Origin: JAENVT01 sp039931555
Lineage (GTDB): Bacteria > Actinomycetota > Acidimicrobiia > Acidimicrobiales > Ilumatobacteraceae
Direction: 5' to 3'
NCBI GenBank assembly: GCA_039931555.1
Contig: JBDTRP010000141.1
Location: forward strand, 1 to 64,000
Length of the DNA: 64,000 nt
Below, in pieces: positions 1 to 9,400 of the stretch. Each line of letters begins with the position of its first letter. The stretch's first letter is position 1. A program made the translations under genes and the position numbers. The notes below the pieces were generated by a model. It saw nothing but the letters and a program-made list of their open reading frames with translations, made no database searches and was not told the origin of the DNA.

Positions 1-54
1 CACACCAGCCAACCCCGCGATCACCTCAGAGCCCGAATTTCATCACCCTGCTAG

Positions 55-264
55 ATGAAAAGACGGATGACGATGACGGTCGAGGAGGCAGCGGAGATCG
101 TTGGGATCTCGCGAACGTCGGCTTACCTCTGCGCGGCGCGTGGCGAGCTCCCGACTCGCCGCTTCGGTCGACGCGTCCTCGTGCTCTACGTTCCTTTGAT
201 GACGATGCTCGGCGAGCGCCCGTCAACCGAAGGATCAGACTCGACGTCGACCGGTCCGATCTGA
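55..264 (+). CDS. Excisionase-like HTH DNA-binding protein
   Basis: A 69-residue protein whose first 50 residues fit the MerR-like helix-turn-helix of excisionase-family proteins (TVEEAAEIVGISRTSAY, then GELPTRRFGRRVLV). Proteins of this kind bind attachment-site DNA and steer an integrase towards excision, or act as small repressors. The last 20 residues are Ser/Thr-rich and lack structure I can read. A similar HTH block forms the N-terminus of the integrase pseudogene at 29683. It lies about 2 kb from a tyrosine integrase in the same element, so a Xis role is reasonable but inferred. ATG start; no strong ribosome binding site is visible. Confidence 0.7.
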   Translation: MKRRMTMTVEEAAEIVGISRTSAYLCAARGELPTRRFGRRVLVLYVPLMTMLGERPSTEGSDSTSTGPI

Positions 265-295
265 GTTGCGAACGGCCGACCCGATCGTTGCATGC

Positions 296-313
296 CGTAA
301 CTTTGATGTTACG
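296..313. promoter_or_regulatory. Palindromic operator of the XRE antitoxin
   Basis: A perfect 6-bp inverted repeat, CGTAAC-tttgat-GTTACG, ends 9 nt before the ATG at 323. HTH antitoxins usually repress their own promoter through such short palindromes. Its position supports the start at 323 rather than the upstream in-frame codon at 266, because a gene starting at 266 would place the operator inside the coding sequence. Confidence 0.5.
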
Positions 314-322
314 CTGGTGAAC

Positions 323-637
323 ATGGTGACCAGGAGAACCCGGACTGGCGCAGAGCGCTACTTTGCGGAACGAGCAAAGGAGCCCGGGTTTCAGACTGCC
401 TACGATGAGGCGCGTCGCAAGATCGATCAGGTCGACCAGTTGGTACGAGCGCTGGACGAGCGGCGCGAGGCGCTCGGAATGACGAAGGCTGAGCTCGCTC
501 GTCGGGCCGAGCTAGCGCCCGAGGCGATCAGGCGGCTTTTCAGCGTCGATAGCCCCAATCCAACCATAGGAACGCTCACCGCGATCGCCGACGCACTCGA
601 TCTTGAACTAGTTCCTCGGGCCCGTTCCGCTAGCTGA
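323..637 (+). CDS. XRE-family antitoxin (HigA-like)
   Basis: A 104-residue protein. Residues about 8-45 (AERYFAERAKEPGFQTAYDE) are the helical N-terminal part common in HigA-type antitoxins. Residues about 50-100 form an HTH of the XRE type (MTKAELARRAELAPEAIRRL, then NPTIGTLTAIADALDLEL). Such antitoxins neutralise a RelE/HigB ribonuclease and repress their own promoter. A palindrome lies just upstream. A frameshifted HigB-like toxin gene lies immediately downstream on the opposite strand, only 5 bp away, which is unusual: partners are normally co-directional. The antitoxin may outlive its toxin as an orphan repressor. Confidence 0.75.
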   Translation: MVTRRTRTGAERYFAERAKEPGFQTAYDEARRKIDQVDQLVRALDERREALGMTKAELARRAELAPEAIRRLFSVDSPNPTIGTLTAIADALDLELVPRARSAS

Positions 638-642
638 CTTGT

Positions 643-1060
643 CTACCGCAGGACCGTTCGACTTGTTAGGAATTCAGCCCGCATCTTTAGTGCCCGCCGG
701 TAGTCCTTCGGGTTGGCCGCTGACCGCTTCGGCTTCGACAGACCATCGATCACGACGATTGAAGACCCGCCAAGGTCGTCGGCGTTTCGCTCGAGGATGC
801 AGAACAGACGGTGATTCATCCCCGCGCCGGTCACACGTGCCTCGAAGAATCCGGCCATTGCGTCGTGCATTGCCTCCCATTTGCCGCCACCAGAAAAAAG
901 CCGGCGGGGGTGCCTCGGCAACAGCATCGAGAACAGCGAGGAACTCAGCGACCACCTTCGGCGGAAGCCGGTCGAGGAACTCCTTTGCAGGCACCAGTTG
1001 TTTAGCGTCGGTCGCCTGATCCCGTTGGTAGAGGTGGACCAGCCACGGCTCCGGGCTCAT
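643..1060 (-). pseudogene. HigB/RelE-like toxin, frameshifted
   Basis: The N-terminal part reads from the ATG at 1060 (WLVHLYQRDQ, then KEFLDRLPPKVVAEFLAVLD). The C-terminal part continues in another frame with GGGKWEAMHDAMAGFFEARV, HRLFCILERN and IDGLSKPKRS, which is the phage Gp49/HigB-type fold of mRNA-cleaving toxins. The frames join at a run of six A (894-899, plus strand). Removing one base there restores a continuous protein of about 138 residues. This is +1 relative to the coding strand, so it does not match a classical -1 slippery heptamer. It is probably inactivated, leaving the adjacent antitoxin without a toxin. A sequencing error in the homopolymer is the alternative. Confidence 0.65.
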
Positions 1061-1258
1061 TGGTCGGCACCCTGCAGCTGCTCAAAACCCACCGCAGAAA
1101 CGTCGCATCGACCGGCAGCGAAACGGTCCACCCGATGCTTCCGAGAGATAGGCTGATCAGTGTTCACGGAGACCAGCATAGCAGACTGATCGCTACTCGG
1201 ACGACAAATATCATTTTCTCTGTTGCATTTTAGCGGCAGCGGGGCTAACGTCAAATGT

Positions 1259-2026
1259 ATGTCGATCGATGAAACCTCGCAAGCCCCACGGGGGCGCAGT
1301 CCTAGCTACCCTGGTGCGGCGCTCGAAACCGCCGTACAGAGGGCCCGGACCGCCTACGAGAAGCTCCGACAACACCCTGCGCCAATCAAATCTTTCACCG
1401 ACCTTTGGGGCTTCAAGAGCTCAACCACCGGCCCGGCAAGCCTGACCGTTGCTGCGCTCAAGAAGTACGGCCTACTCGACTACGAGGGCTCGGGGGACGC
1501 TCGTACTGCACGCCTGACCGATCTCGCGGTCGCCATCCTTATGAAGCCCGACCCGATGCCCGGGATTCAACAAGCAGCTCTAACTCCACCGATCTACCGA
1601 GAGATGTGGGACAAGTACCACAACGACGTCCCTCCGGAGGAGGCGCTTCGATATGAGTTTGTGGTTCAGCGAGGTTTCACGGAGAACGGATTCCGCGACT
1701 TCCTTCGCATCTACAGAGACACGATCAGTTTTGCAAAGCTCGACATTCCCCAACAGGCGGAGTTGCCACAAGAGGACGAGTTCCTGTTCGAGCCCGACCA
1801 CGAAGAACCAGATCCCCTGCGGAAAACTGACAAGCGTCAGCGCGAGGAACGGCCGTCGGATTCGCGTGCAACCGCCTACACGGTTCCCGTTGAGCCTGGC
1901 CTCAATGTGACGGTCGAAGGCCGATTCCCGCTGACTCCAAAGGCGTGGACACAGTTCATGGCGGTTTTGGCCGCGATGCGTCCCGCACTAGTCGAGGAGG
2001 AATCGCTGGACGCTGTGCTCGAATAG
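1259..2026 (+). CDS. Hypothetical protein with putative winged-helix N-terminal half
   Basis: A 255-residue soluble protein of unknown function. Residues about 12-100 contain a YPGAALETAVQRARTAYEKL helix, then a segment (WGFKSSTTGPASLTVAALKK, YGLLDYEG) that reads like a winged-helix DNA-binding domain. The middle is helical and rich in charged residues. An acidic and then basic linker (EEPDPLRKTDKRQREERPSD) precedes a C-terminal segment ending in a helix (WTQFMAVLAAMRPALVEEES). There are no membrane segments. I chose the ATG at 1259; an in-frame ATG at 1223 adds 12 unremarkable residues. Similar proteins often sit in mobile elements. Function not assigned. Confidence 0.6.
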   Translation: MSIDETSQAPRGRSPSYPGAALETAVQRARTAYEKLRQHPAPIKSFTDLWGFKSSTTGPASLTVAALKKYGLLDYEGSGDARTARLTDLAVAILMKPDPMPGIQQAALTPPIYREMWDKYHNDVPPEEALRYEFVVQRGFTENGFRDFLRIYRDTISFAKLDIPQQAELPQEDEFLFEPDHEEPDPLRKTDKRQREERPSDSRATAYTVPVEPGLNVTVEGRFPLTPKAWTQFMAVLAAMRPALVEEESLDAVLE

Positions 2027-2136
2027 TCCGACTTGGCTCGATACGGCTCGATCGAGATACGACACGTCGGAGTAGATCGCTGGGCCCGCGATCAGCTGGG
2101 CTCTTAACGACCGAGAAGACCGAAAGAATCCGATCG

Positions 2137-3280
2137 TCACGTCACCTTCTTGTATATGTGGGCGGCGATAAGTTCGGCGGCGACGGCGTCGAGGCCTTGG
2201 GCGACGTGCGAGTAGAGATCGAGGGTGATCGCGATAGTCGAGTGACCGAGGCGCTCGGAGACGATCTTGGGGTGCACTCCGGCCTTCAGGGCGAGCGTTG
2301 CGTAGCTGTGACGGAGGTCGTGCAGGCGAATCCGAGGCAGCGTCGCGTCGCGGACGAGTCGGTCGAAGGACTGCGATAGCCGATTCGGGTGAACCGGCTC
2401 GCCGAGCTCGTCAGTGAAGACGAGGTCACCCTCGTTCGACCAGACGTCGGCTGCCGCGATGCGCTCGACGCGTTGACGCTTGCGATGCTCCTTCAAGGCT
2501 TCGAGCGTGACGGCGTCTATGGACACCCGGCGGCGGCTCTTGCCGGTCTTCGGCGGGCCGATGTGCTTGTAGCCGCGCACGGTCGTCAACGTCTGGACGA
2601 TCGACAACGCTCGACCCGCGAAGTCGACGTCCTCCCATCGAAGACCGAGCACCTCGCCTCGACGCATGCCTGTCGTCGCCAACAGCACGAATGCCATCGA
2701 GACGCTCCCCTGCCAATGCCTCGAAGAATCGCTGGATCTCGTCAGCCGACCAGGTCCGCTGTTCAGCGCGCGGCGCGGCGACGGCACGAGCCGATGCCGC
2801 CGGGTTGCGGCTGACTAGGCCGAGACGCTCGGCATCCGCCAATGCTCGGCGCAGCACGATGTGGCAGTTTCGTACCGTCTTCGGTGCCAACGGTCGTCCG
2901 CCGGCACCGCCACTCGCGAGCAGCGTTGCGTAGAGCGATTCGACCTGCAGTGGCGTCAACGCTTGCAACGGGACCGCACCGATCTGTCGAGTGATGCGAT
3001 TGGCAGCCATCTCGTAGCTGACCCAGGTCGTCTCGCGGATGCGCGGTCGCATCGTCTCGAGCCACTCGGTGAGGAATCCAGACACCGTGGTGCGATTGCG
3101 AGCGACGGCCGTCCCAGCGTCGGAAGCCGTCGCCAAGGATCGCAACGCCGCCTCGGCGGCCTTCTTTGTGGCGAACCCAGAGCGGCGAGCTTGTCGGCGG
3201 CGCCCGGTCGCCGGATCGGGCCCGAGGTCGACGTCGAACGACTACACCCTTCCCTTGCGCTGCACCGAGCCTTTCGCCAT
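2137..3280 (-). pseudogene. Tyrosine recombinase/integrase, disrupted by an amber codon and a frameshift
   Basis: The reading frame starts at ATG 3280 (MAKGSVQRKGRV), meets a TAG at 3242-3244 where relatives have Trp, and continues with FDVDLGPDPATGRRRQARRS, the usual N-terminus of actinobacterial phage-type integrases. The arm/core-binding domain runs to FFEALAGERLDG. One base too many in the C-run at 2707-2710 then shifts the frame. The catalytic domain continues with TTGMRRGEVLGLRWEDVD (first Arg), HDLRHSYATLALKAG (HxxR), LGHS and LDLYSHV (nucleophile Tyr). All catalytic residues survive, so two changes inactivated an otherwise well-preserved gene. It lies 110 bp from the tRNA-Leu 3' fragment, the normal place for an integrase. 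Confidence 0.85.
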
Positions 3281-3300
3281 CCGACAACCGTAGATCGAGG

Positions 3301-3331
3301 GTGTCACAGAGTTGTGACACGGATGTGACAC
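3301..3331. promoter_or_regulatory. Inverted and direct octamer sites upstream of the integrase
   Basis: GTGTCACA-gagt-TGTGACAC is a perfect 8-bp inverted repeat (3301-3320), followed 3 bp later by a third TGTGACAC (3324-3331). It lies between the integrase start (3280, minus) and the tRNA-derived core (3435-3445). This is where arm-type integrase sites, Xis sites or an integrase operator are expected. Confidence 0.45.
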
Positions 3332-3393
3332 GCGCAGCCAGCCGGCCACTACCCCAATCGCTATCCGACCAGATCAGACCAGCTCAACTACCG

Positions 3394-3445
3394 TGCCCGG
3401 GGTGGGGTTCGAACCCACATGACCCAAAGGTCAGGGGGGTTTAAG
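3394..3445 (-). other. Detached 3' half of a tRNA-Leu (attachment site)
   Basis: On the minus strand this reads as a well-formed tRNA-Leu from the anticodon loop onward: CTTAAAC loop and C-run, a long variable arm (TGACC-tttg-GGTCA), a T-arm with GTGGG/CCCAC stem and TTCGAA loop, and the acceptor strand CCCGGGC. No 5' half is present. The acceptor strand can pair perfectly with the 5' strand of the complete tRNA-Leu at 19124-19207. The 11 bp gggggtttaag (3435-3445) are identical to 19165-19175. This is the signature of tyrosine-recombinase integration at an anticodon loop. Confidence 0.8.
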
Positions 3446-3562
3446 ACTTCACTTCAGAGTCCGAGACGTCCGGCTGAGTCCGTTCGGCCTGCTCACGTCC
3501 ACGGCTGTTGTCCGTCCGTGTCCGTCTGATCCGCCGCGGTCCGGGGTGTGCGGCCAAGTCCC

Positions 3563-3579
3563 GTGCAGGAATCGTGCAG
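3563..3579 (+). repeat. 17-bp direct repeat, left island end
   Basis: GTGCAGGAATCGTGCAG, itself two GTGCAG hexamers with an 11-bp period. An identical copy lies at 19045-19061 near the other end of the island. One-helical-turn spacing suggests arm-type binding sites for an integrase. The nearby tandem TGTCCTACC copies (from about 3596 to 3617) may belong to the same arm. Confidence 0.6.
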
Positions 3580-3750
3580 GCGGCTCACGAAGCGCTGTCC
3601 TACCGCCTGTCCTACCATTGCGTCATCGCGCACGAACAGAAGCGATCGATCACCGTCAAGACGCGCTCCAGTTATCCCGCTAGCTCGACCTCAGCGACAG
3701 GAAGAGGGGCGTTCAAGCCACACGACACCGCCACCTTGTCTGACCGAGCC

Positions 3751-5022
3751 TTAGGCGGTTGCAACCGCAACGCGATGCGACGGTCGTCTGATGACGAACG
3801 CCGCGCACAGGACGGCTGCGATTCCGCCCAACAGGAAAGAGACCCTGGGCGACGAGACCCGGATGACCCAGCCCATCAGCAACGCGCCGATCGGTGTGCT
3901 CCCGAACAGCGCCGTCTGATGGAGTGCCATCACCCGGCCCTGCATCGACGGTTCGGTGGCTTGCTGGACGACGATCGTGTTGACCGACTGGAACGAGGCC
4001 GAGGCGAAGCCGAGCACGATGCTCATCGCGACGAACGTCGCGTAGGTCGGCATCACGCCGAGCGCGACGGTCGCGGCGCCGAACCCAGTCAGAGCGATTG
4101 CCAGTGTGCGACGTGCATCGGGCTTGATCCCGGCGATGTAGATGCCGCCGAGGATCGACCCGATCGCACTCACACTCATCGCCGCACCAACCGAGCCGGC
4201 ACCACGGTGGAAGCCGAAGCGGACCATCGACGGGAACGTCATCGGAAAGTTCAGGGCGACAGTCCCGACGATCGACATCACGATCAGCGGCCGAGCGACT
4301 TCCGGATGACTGCGCACGTAGGCGAACCCTTCACGGAGCTTGCCCTTGGTCTGTCCGATCATCGGCCGCGCGATCAGTTCGCTCGAGCGAAGGGCCAGCA
4401 GTGCTGCGATGACGATCAGATACGAGGCAGCGTTGATGTAGAACCCGACGGTCACCCCGACCGTGGCGATGAGCCCCCCGGCTATAGCGGGGCCGATCAG
4501 ACGTGAGACCGAGTTGATCGTTCCGTTCGCTGCGACCGCATTCGGCAACAGGTCACGTCCGACGAGCTGGAACAAGATGGCCTGCATCGTCGGACGCTCG
4601 ACGGCAAGGACGAGTCCGAGCAGGAACGTGAGGGCGTAGATCGACCAGATCGTTGCGTGCCCCGTGGTCACCACGATCCCGAACGTGAGGGCGAGGACGC
4701 CGGACACCGCTGATGTCGCCAGCAGCACACGCCGGTTGTTCAGCCGGTCGGCGAGCACCCCGGCCGGTGCGCCCAGGACCAGCATCGGCAAGAACTGCAG
4801 GGCAAGGGCGATGCCGAGCTGATCGCTGCGATCGGTGAGCTCGAGTACCAGCCACGTGACAGCGAGCGACTGCGCCCACGACCCGATGCTCGAGATGGTC
4901 TGCCCGATGAAGTAGAGCCGGAAGTTCCGGTTGCCGAACGCAGCAAACCGTCCTGGTGCCGGGGTGGTAGTGACGTCGCCGGGCGGTGGCCCAGGCTTGG
5001 CGCGGAGAGTGTGTGTGTTCAT
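3751..5022 (-). CDS. MFS transporter (EntS-like, MFS_3 type)
   Basis: A 423-residue integral membrane protein with about 12 predicted transmembrane segments. The N-terminus (FAAFGNRNFRLYFIGQTISS, then SWAQSLAVTWLVLELT) and the loop motif GAPAGVLADRLNNRRVLL are typical of the EntS/MFS_3 branch, proton-driven exporters of siderophores, macrolides or other small molecules. The substrate cannot be told from sequence. The ATG at 5022 fits this N-terminus; the longer upstream frame is antisense-like read-through. It follows the oxidoreductase gene by 29 bp on the same strand and is probably co-transcribed with it. Confidence 0.85.
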   Translation of the reverse strand: MNTHTLRAKPGPPPGDVTTTPAPGRFAAFGNRNFRLYFIGQTISSIGSWAQSLAVTWLVLELTDRSDQLGIALALQFLPMLVLGAPAGVLADRLNNRRVLLATSAVSGVLALTFGIVVTTGHATIWSIYALTFLLGLVLAVERPTMQAILFQLVGRDLLPNAVAANGTINSVSRLIGPAIAGGLIATVGVTVGFYINAASYLIVIAALLALRSSELIARPMIGQTKGKLREGFAYVRSHPEVARPLIVMSIVGTVALNFPMTFPSMVRFGFHRGAGSVGAAMSVSAIGSILGGIYIAGIKPDARRTLAIALTGFGAATVALGVMPTYATFVAMSIVLGFASASFQSVNTIVVQQATEPSMQGRVMALHQTALFGSTPIGALLMGWVIRVSSPRVSFLLGGIAAVLCAAFVIRRPSHRVAVATA

Positions 5023-5051
5023 GGCTGATCGTTCAGAGGTGGTGGATGTCT

Positions 5052-6083
5052 CTACTGCACCGAGATGGTGATCTTGCCGCGGACCGTGCCCGCTTCGAGA
5101 TGACGCATGGCGACCGGTGCCTCGGCGAGCGTGTACGTCGCATCGATGCTCGGAGTGAGCTGTCCGGCGTCGATGAGTTCGGTCAGTGGCACCAGGTCGG
5201 CGTAGTGCTCCTTGGAGGCGAGCATCGCGAGCCGCTGGCTCACGAAGAGCGACACCAGCGGCGCCCGCAGGCTTCTGCCGAAGCCGCCCGTGATGTTGCC
5301 TTTGCCCTCGCCGCCGACGATGACGAGACTGCCCTTCGGATTGAGGGCGCGTCGCAGGTGTCGAAGTGGAGTGTTGCCGGCGAGGTCGAGGATCAGGTCG
5401 TAGCGGCGGGATCCGTCGGTGGCGTCGACGGTGGCGTAGTCGATCGTGTGGTCGGCGCCGAGTGACCGCACGAGATCGGCCTTGGCCGCGCTGCACACGC
5501 CGGTGACCTCGGCGCCGAACGACTTCGCCAGCTGCACGGCGTAGCTGCCGACACCCCCGGATGCGCCGAAGATCAACACCTGCTGTCCGGCTTCGATCCG
5601 GCCCAGGCGCAGCCCTTGGAGGGCGGTGGTTGCAGAGATCGGAACAGCGGCAGCCTGTTCGAACGTGAGCGACGTCGGCTTGGGAGCAAGCTTGTCCTCT
5701 CGGGCGGCGGCGTACTCGGCGAAGGCTCCTCGGCCGACGCCGAACACCTCATCGCCGACGCTGAACCGCGTGACGTTCGCACCGACCGCGACGACGGTCC
5801 CCGCGACGGCGAGTCCGGGCACCTGGTTCTTCGGTGCGCGAAGACCAAAACCCATGAGGCGCATCAGGTAGGGGCGGCCGGTCATGTTGTGCCAGGTGCC
5901 TCGGTCGAGGCCGGCGGCGTGCACGTGAACGAGCACCTCATGCGGTTCGATCTCCGGCGCGTCGATGTCGGTCAGCTGCCAGGTCTCGCTGGTGCCGTAG
6001 CGGTCTTGCACGATGGCCCGCATCGTGCGAGCCGGTGGCGTTGCGGGTGGCGCAGTGTTCATCGTGTTCTCGGTGGTGGACAT
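5052..6083 (-). CDS. MDR-superfamily NAD(P)-dependent quinone/alcohol oxidoreductase
   Basis: A 343-residue medium-chain dehydrogenase/reductase. The N-terminal GroES-like fold has MRAIVQDRYG, EVLVHVHAAGLDRGTWH and VGDEVFG. The Rossmann half carries the nucleotide-binding GASGGVGSYAVQLAK, and the C-terminal helix region is PLTELIDAGQLTPSID with the closing RGKITI. The structural-zinc cysteine cluster is absent, placing it with zinc-independent quinone oxidoreductases that reduce quinones or enones with NADPH. A GGAG ribosome binding site precedes the ATG at 6083. A broken relative lies at 17978-18175. It shares a transcript with the MFS pump, so the pair may detoxify and export a compound. 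Confidence 0.88.
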   Translation of the reverse strand: MSTTENTMNTAPPATPPARTMRAIVQDRYGTSETWQLTDIDAPEIEPHEVLVHVHAAGLDRGTWHNMTGRPYLMRLMGFGLRAPKNQVPGLAVAGTVVAVGANVTRFSVGDEVFGVGRGAFAEYAAAREDKLAPKPTSLTFEQAAAVPISATTALQGLRLGRIEAGQQVLIFGASGGVGSYAVQLAKSFGAEVTGVCSAAKADLVRSLGADHTIDYATVDATDGSRRYDLILDLAGNTPLRHLRRALNPKGSLVIVGGEGKGNITGGFGRSLRAPLVSLFVSQRLAMLASKEHYADLVPLTELIDAGQLTPSIDATYTLAEAPVAMRHLEAGTVRGKITISVQ

Positions 6084-6219
6084 TGGCGGTTACTCCTCTT
6101 CCAGGGGGCGTGCTTACCTGGCGTTACCTTCGTACCGGGTTCTGTCTCCACGCTGTCATGGGTCTTGCAGGGCGACCGTGGCAGCGATCTGTCAGGGAGG
6201 CGTTGCAGCCTCGTCCCGT

Positions 6220-6447
6220 GACTACGGCCCTTGACCACGACAACTCGACAGAGATCGCTCGGCTGGGGCCCAACGTGCTGTTAGGCCGGATCGTGTCGGT
6301 CCACTCCACCAATTGCTACTTCATTGGATCGAAGAAGAACAGACACGGCGTGCTGATCGATCCGGGTGCGAGTCAGCCAGGATCCCAGACGCTGTCAGCG
6401 AAATGAGTGTCGCGATGATCGTGCTGACTCACGCGTACTGCTCGGCA
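6220..6447 (+). pseudogene. Remnant of an MBL-fold hydrolase N-terminus
   Basis: From GTG 6220 the frame reads a metallo-beta-lactamase-like start (LGPNVLLGRIVSVHSTNCYF, then GVLIDPGAS) and stops at 6406. The adjacent frame continues with MIVLTHAYCSASGD, which resembles the family's VLTHxHxDHxGG strand but has lost the metal-binding histidines. Nothing further is recognisable. It is a frameshifted fragment in the gap between divergent genes; the rest of this gap (6084-6219) shows nothing clear. Confidence 0.4.
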
Positions 6448-6463
6448 TCTGGCGATCGTCGCC

Positions 6464-9400
6464 CTAGGTGGTCTGCCGATGGGCGGGTCGGCTCCGTTTG
6501 GTCGACTGCAAGACGTCGCGGACTGCATCCTCCAGGGACGCGTCCAACTGATCACGCTGGTCAATGGCCCCGAGTTGGAGCCGCAGGGCGTTGGCCCAGG
6601 CGTCGTCGTCAGAGCGCCGTGGGAGGGAGCGCTTGAGGCGATGGTGCTCGGCGATATTCAGGAGCGACCTCGCATCATCGGGATCGAAAGTGGCGGAGGC
6701 CTGTGCGAGATCCTCGAGTGCTTCGCACATAGCCGCAGCGTGACCGATCGTCAGAGCCAGCCGCAGAGCGCGCACATGGTGCGTCGCCGCAGAATCTGCA
6801 CCCTCAGCGGCCAGCGTCGCCCGCCCGAGCAGGTGAAGCGCAGCGACGACGCCTTCGGTGTAGCCGATGCGCTCCTGCACGCTCACTGCCTCGGCGGCAC
6901 GTGCCTGGGCGGTCTCCACGTCGCCGGACCGAAGCGCGAGCCGTGTCACCTGCTCGAGGCCGATGCCCACGAGATGCAGGTCGCACGCCGCTCGCGCTGC
7001 CTCCAGCCCGGCCTGGGCACGTTCCGTCGCCTGAGGATCGCCTTGGTCAATCGCGGTGCGAGCCTGGAGAACGCGACACAGTGCGAGGCCCCATACGTGG
7101 TCGGCAGAGGCGAAAGCGGCGATTGCTTCGTCGCGTGTGCGGCTCGAGGCGTCGAGGTCCCCAAGAGCCCATTCGGCGACGGCGAGGGCATTGAGGCCGC
7201 AACCTGTCACCACCGGGTCACCAGAGCGACGTCCGAGTTCAATGCTCTCCGACGCGAGCGCCTGGGCTTGTTCGAGCTCACCGAGGGATGCGGAGAGCAG
7301 CGCATCGCTCCACATCGCCTTGCCACGCACCGCCGGCGGCAGATCCTGGAAGGCGAGTACCTGTTCCAGCCGACTGCATGCCTCTGCGAGCATCCCGTCG
7401 AGCGTCCAGAACCAGCCGAGCGCGCCGGCGAGGCGCGCTGCGCTCATGCCGTCTCCGGTGCTCACGAGCCACTCGAGGGCGGCTCGGTGGTCGGGTACGT
7501 CCGTTCGAAGACGGTCGAGCCACATCAGTTGGTCGGCGCCTTGGATGCCGCGTTCGGCGCGTTCGGCGAGTCCGACGTGATAGTTGGCGTGGCGGTCGCG
7601 GGCATCGTCGGCGTCGAGGGTCTCGAGGGTTTCGAGGGCGTATGCGCGCAAGGTGTCGAGAAGTCGATAGCGGTCGTCGCCGACCACGGCGACCATCGAG
7701 TGTCGCACGAGCGCCGTGAGCAGGCCGAGAGTCTCGGCTGGGTCCGACGCAGTGACTGCGCAGGCGGCCTCGAGATCAAATGAGCCGGCCACGACCCCGA
7801 GGCGAGCAAAGAAGCTCCGCTGCCCTTCGTCCAGCAATCCGACACTCCAGTCGATGGCAGCGCGAAGGGTCTGCTGACGAGGTGAGACGTCGCTGCCGCC
7901 GTCGACGAGCAGCTCGAAGCGGTTTGTGAGGCGGGCTCGGATCGCCTGGGGCGTCAGCACGTCGGTACGTGCGGCAGCCAGCTCGATTGCGAGGGGGAGA
8001 CCGTCGAGGGCAAGACAGATGGCGGCGATGTCGGCGGCATTGTTGTCGGTGAGCTCAAAGTCCGGGCGTACCGACGCGGCCCGCTCGACGAACAGCTCCA
8101 CTGCCGGGTAGCCGGCTGTGGCGTCGGCCGATCGGGCGTCGGGTGGGGCGAGCGCGAGCGGGGGCACGGGCCACGCGATCTCGCCCGTGATGCCGAGTGG
8201 GCGTCGGCTCGTGGTGAGGATACGAAGGTCGCGCGCCTGCCGGAGGATGCGGCCGGCCAGCAGAGCGGCCGCGCCGACCACGTGTTCGCACGTGTCGAGG
8301 ACAAGTAGGCCGTTCCGGGATGTGAGTGAACTGGCGACCGCTGTCGCTGCGTCCTCACCGGGTGCAGTGGGTACGGCGAGCGCTGCGGCAACGGTGGAAG
8401 CAACCAAGTCGGCATCGACGACAGCGGCAAGGTCGACGAACCAGACGTCCGTCTCAAGCGCTCGAGCCGACGCGATTTCCAAGGCGAGCCGGCTCTTCCC
8501 GGCGCCTGCTGGGCCAGTCAGGGTCACGATACGGCTGCGATCGAGGAGCTTGCGAATACGAGCCAGCTCGATGTCGCGACCGACGAGTCCAGTGACGGCG
8601 ATTGGGATCGTGGCGGTCGGTCGTGCCGCCGGCCGGTCGGTCCCACCGCGATCGTCTCTCACGGCGGGCGTCGCCGGCATCTCATCCGGTGACGGTGCCC
8701 ACGACAAGGTGGGATCTTGGGCAAGGATCTGGCGCTGGAGCTCCTGGAGCCGTGGCCCTGGATCGATGCCGAGCTCCTCAAGCAGCAGCGTGCGCGTGTG
8801 GTCGTACGCTCGGAGCGCGTCTGCTTGGCGCCCGGAGCGGTAGAGCGCCACGAGCAACTGTTCGTGGAGCTGCTCGCGTAAGGGATGCTCGCCGATCAAT
8901 GCGGTCAGCTCGCCAACCAGCTCATGGTGGCGTCCCAAGGTGAGCATGAGATCGTGGCGCAACTCAAGGGCGACCAGTCGAAGTTCCTGTAGGCGTGCCG
9001 CCTCGCCGAGGGCGAATGGTTCGCCGGTCACGTCGAATAGCGCGTCGCCGCGCCACAACATCAGCGCGTCGTCCAACTCGCCGAGCCCGACCAATAGCTC
9101 CTCACGCGACGTAGGTGTCGATCGCGATGTGGCGCGCACGACACGCTCGAAGTGGTACGCGTCAATCTGCTCACGCTCGATGTTGAGGGAGTACCCGCCG
9201 GGTCGTGTGACGATCGGCTGCAACGAGGTGCCGCCACCAATTTGCTTGCGGAGATACGAGATCTGGATCTGCAGCGCGTTGGCCGGGTTGCGCGGCTGGT
9301 CATCGCCCCACAGCACATCGGCAAGCCCGGACGCGCTCACGGTCTCGCCGGCGTGGAGCACGAGCATCGTCAGCAGAGTGCGCGGCAGGCCCCGCCGAAT

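Noticed and set aside
894..899. Programmed -1 ribosomal frameshifting in the HigB-like gene
   Set aside because: The U UUU UUC heptamer is in register for -1, but the restored protein lies in the +1 frame, so a simple 1-nt indel explains it better.
3394..3445. A complete functional tRNA
   Set aside because: No 5' acceptor strand, D-arm or 5' anticodon stem is present upstream on the minus strand; only the 3' half folds.
3508..4506. A 332-residue plus-strand ORF with a low-complexity Arg/Asp/His-rich product
   Set aside because: It is antisense to the MFS transporter at 3751-5022 and has the composition expected for a shadow frame of high-GC coding DNA.
6479..7783. 434-codon plus-strand ORF within the SARP region
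   Set aside because: Antisense to the SARP gene, whose minus-strand protein has clear BTAD and NB-ARC motifs.
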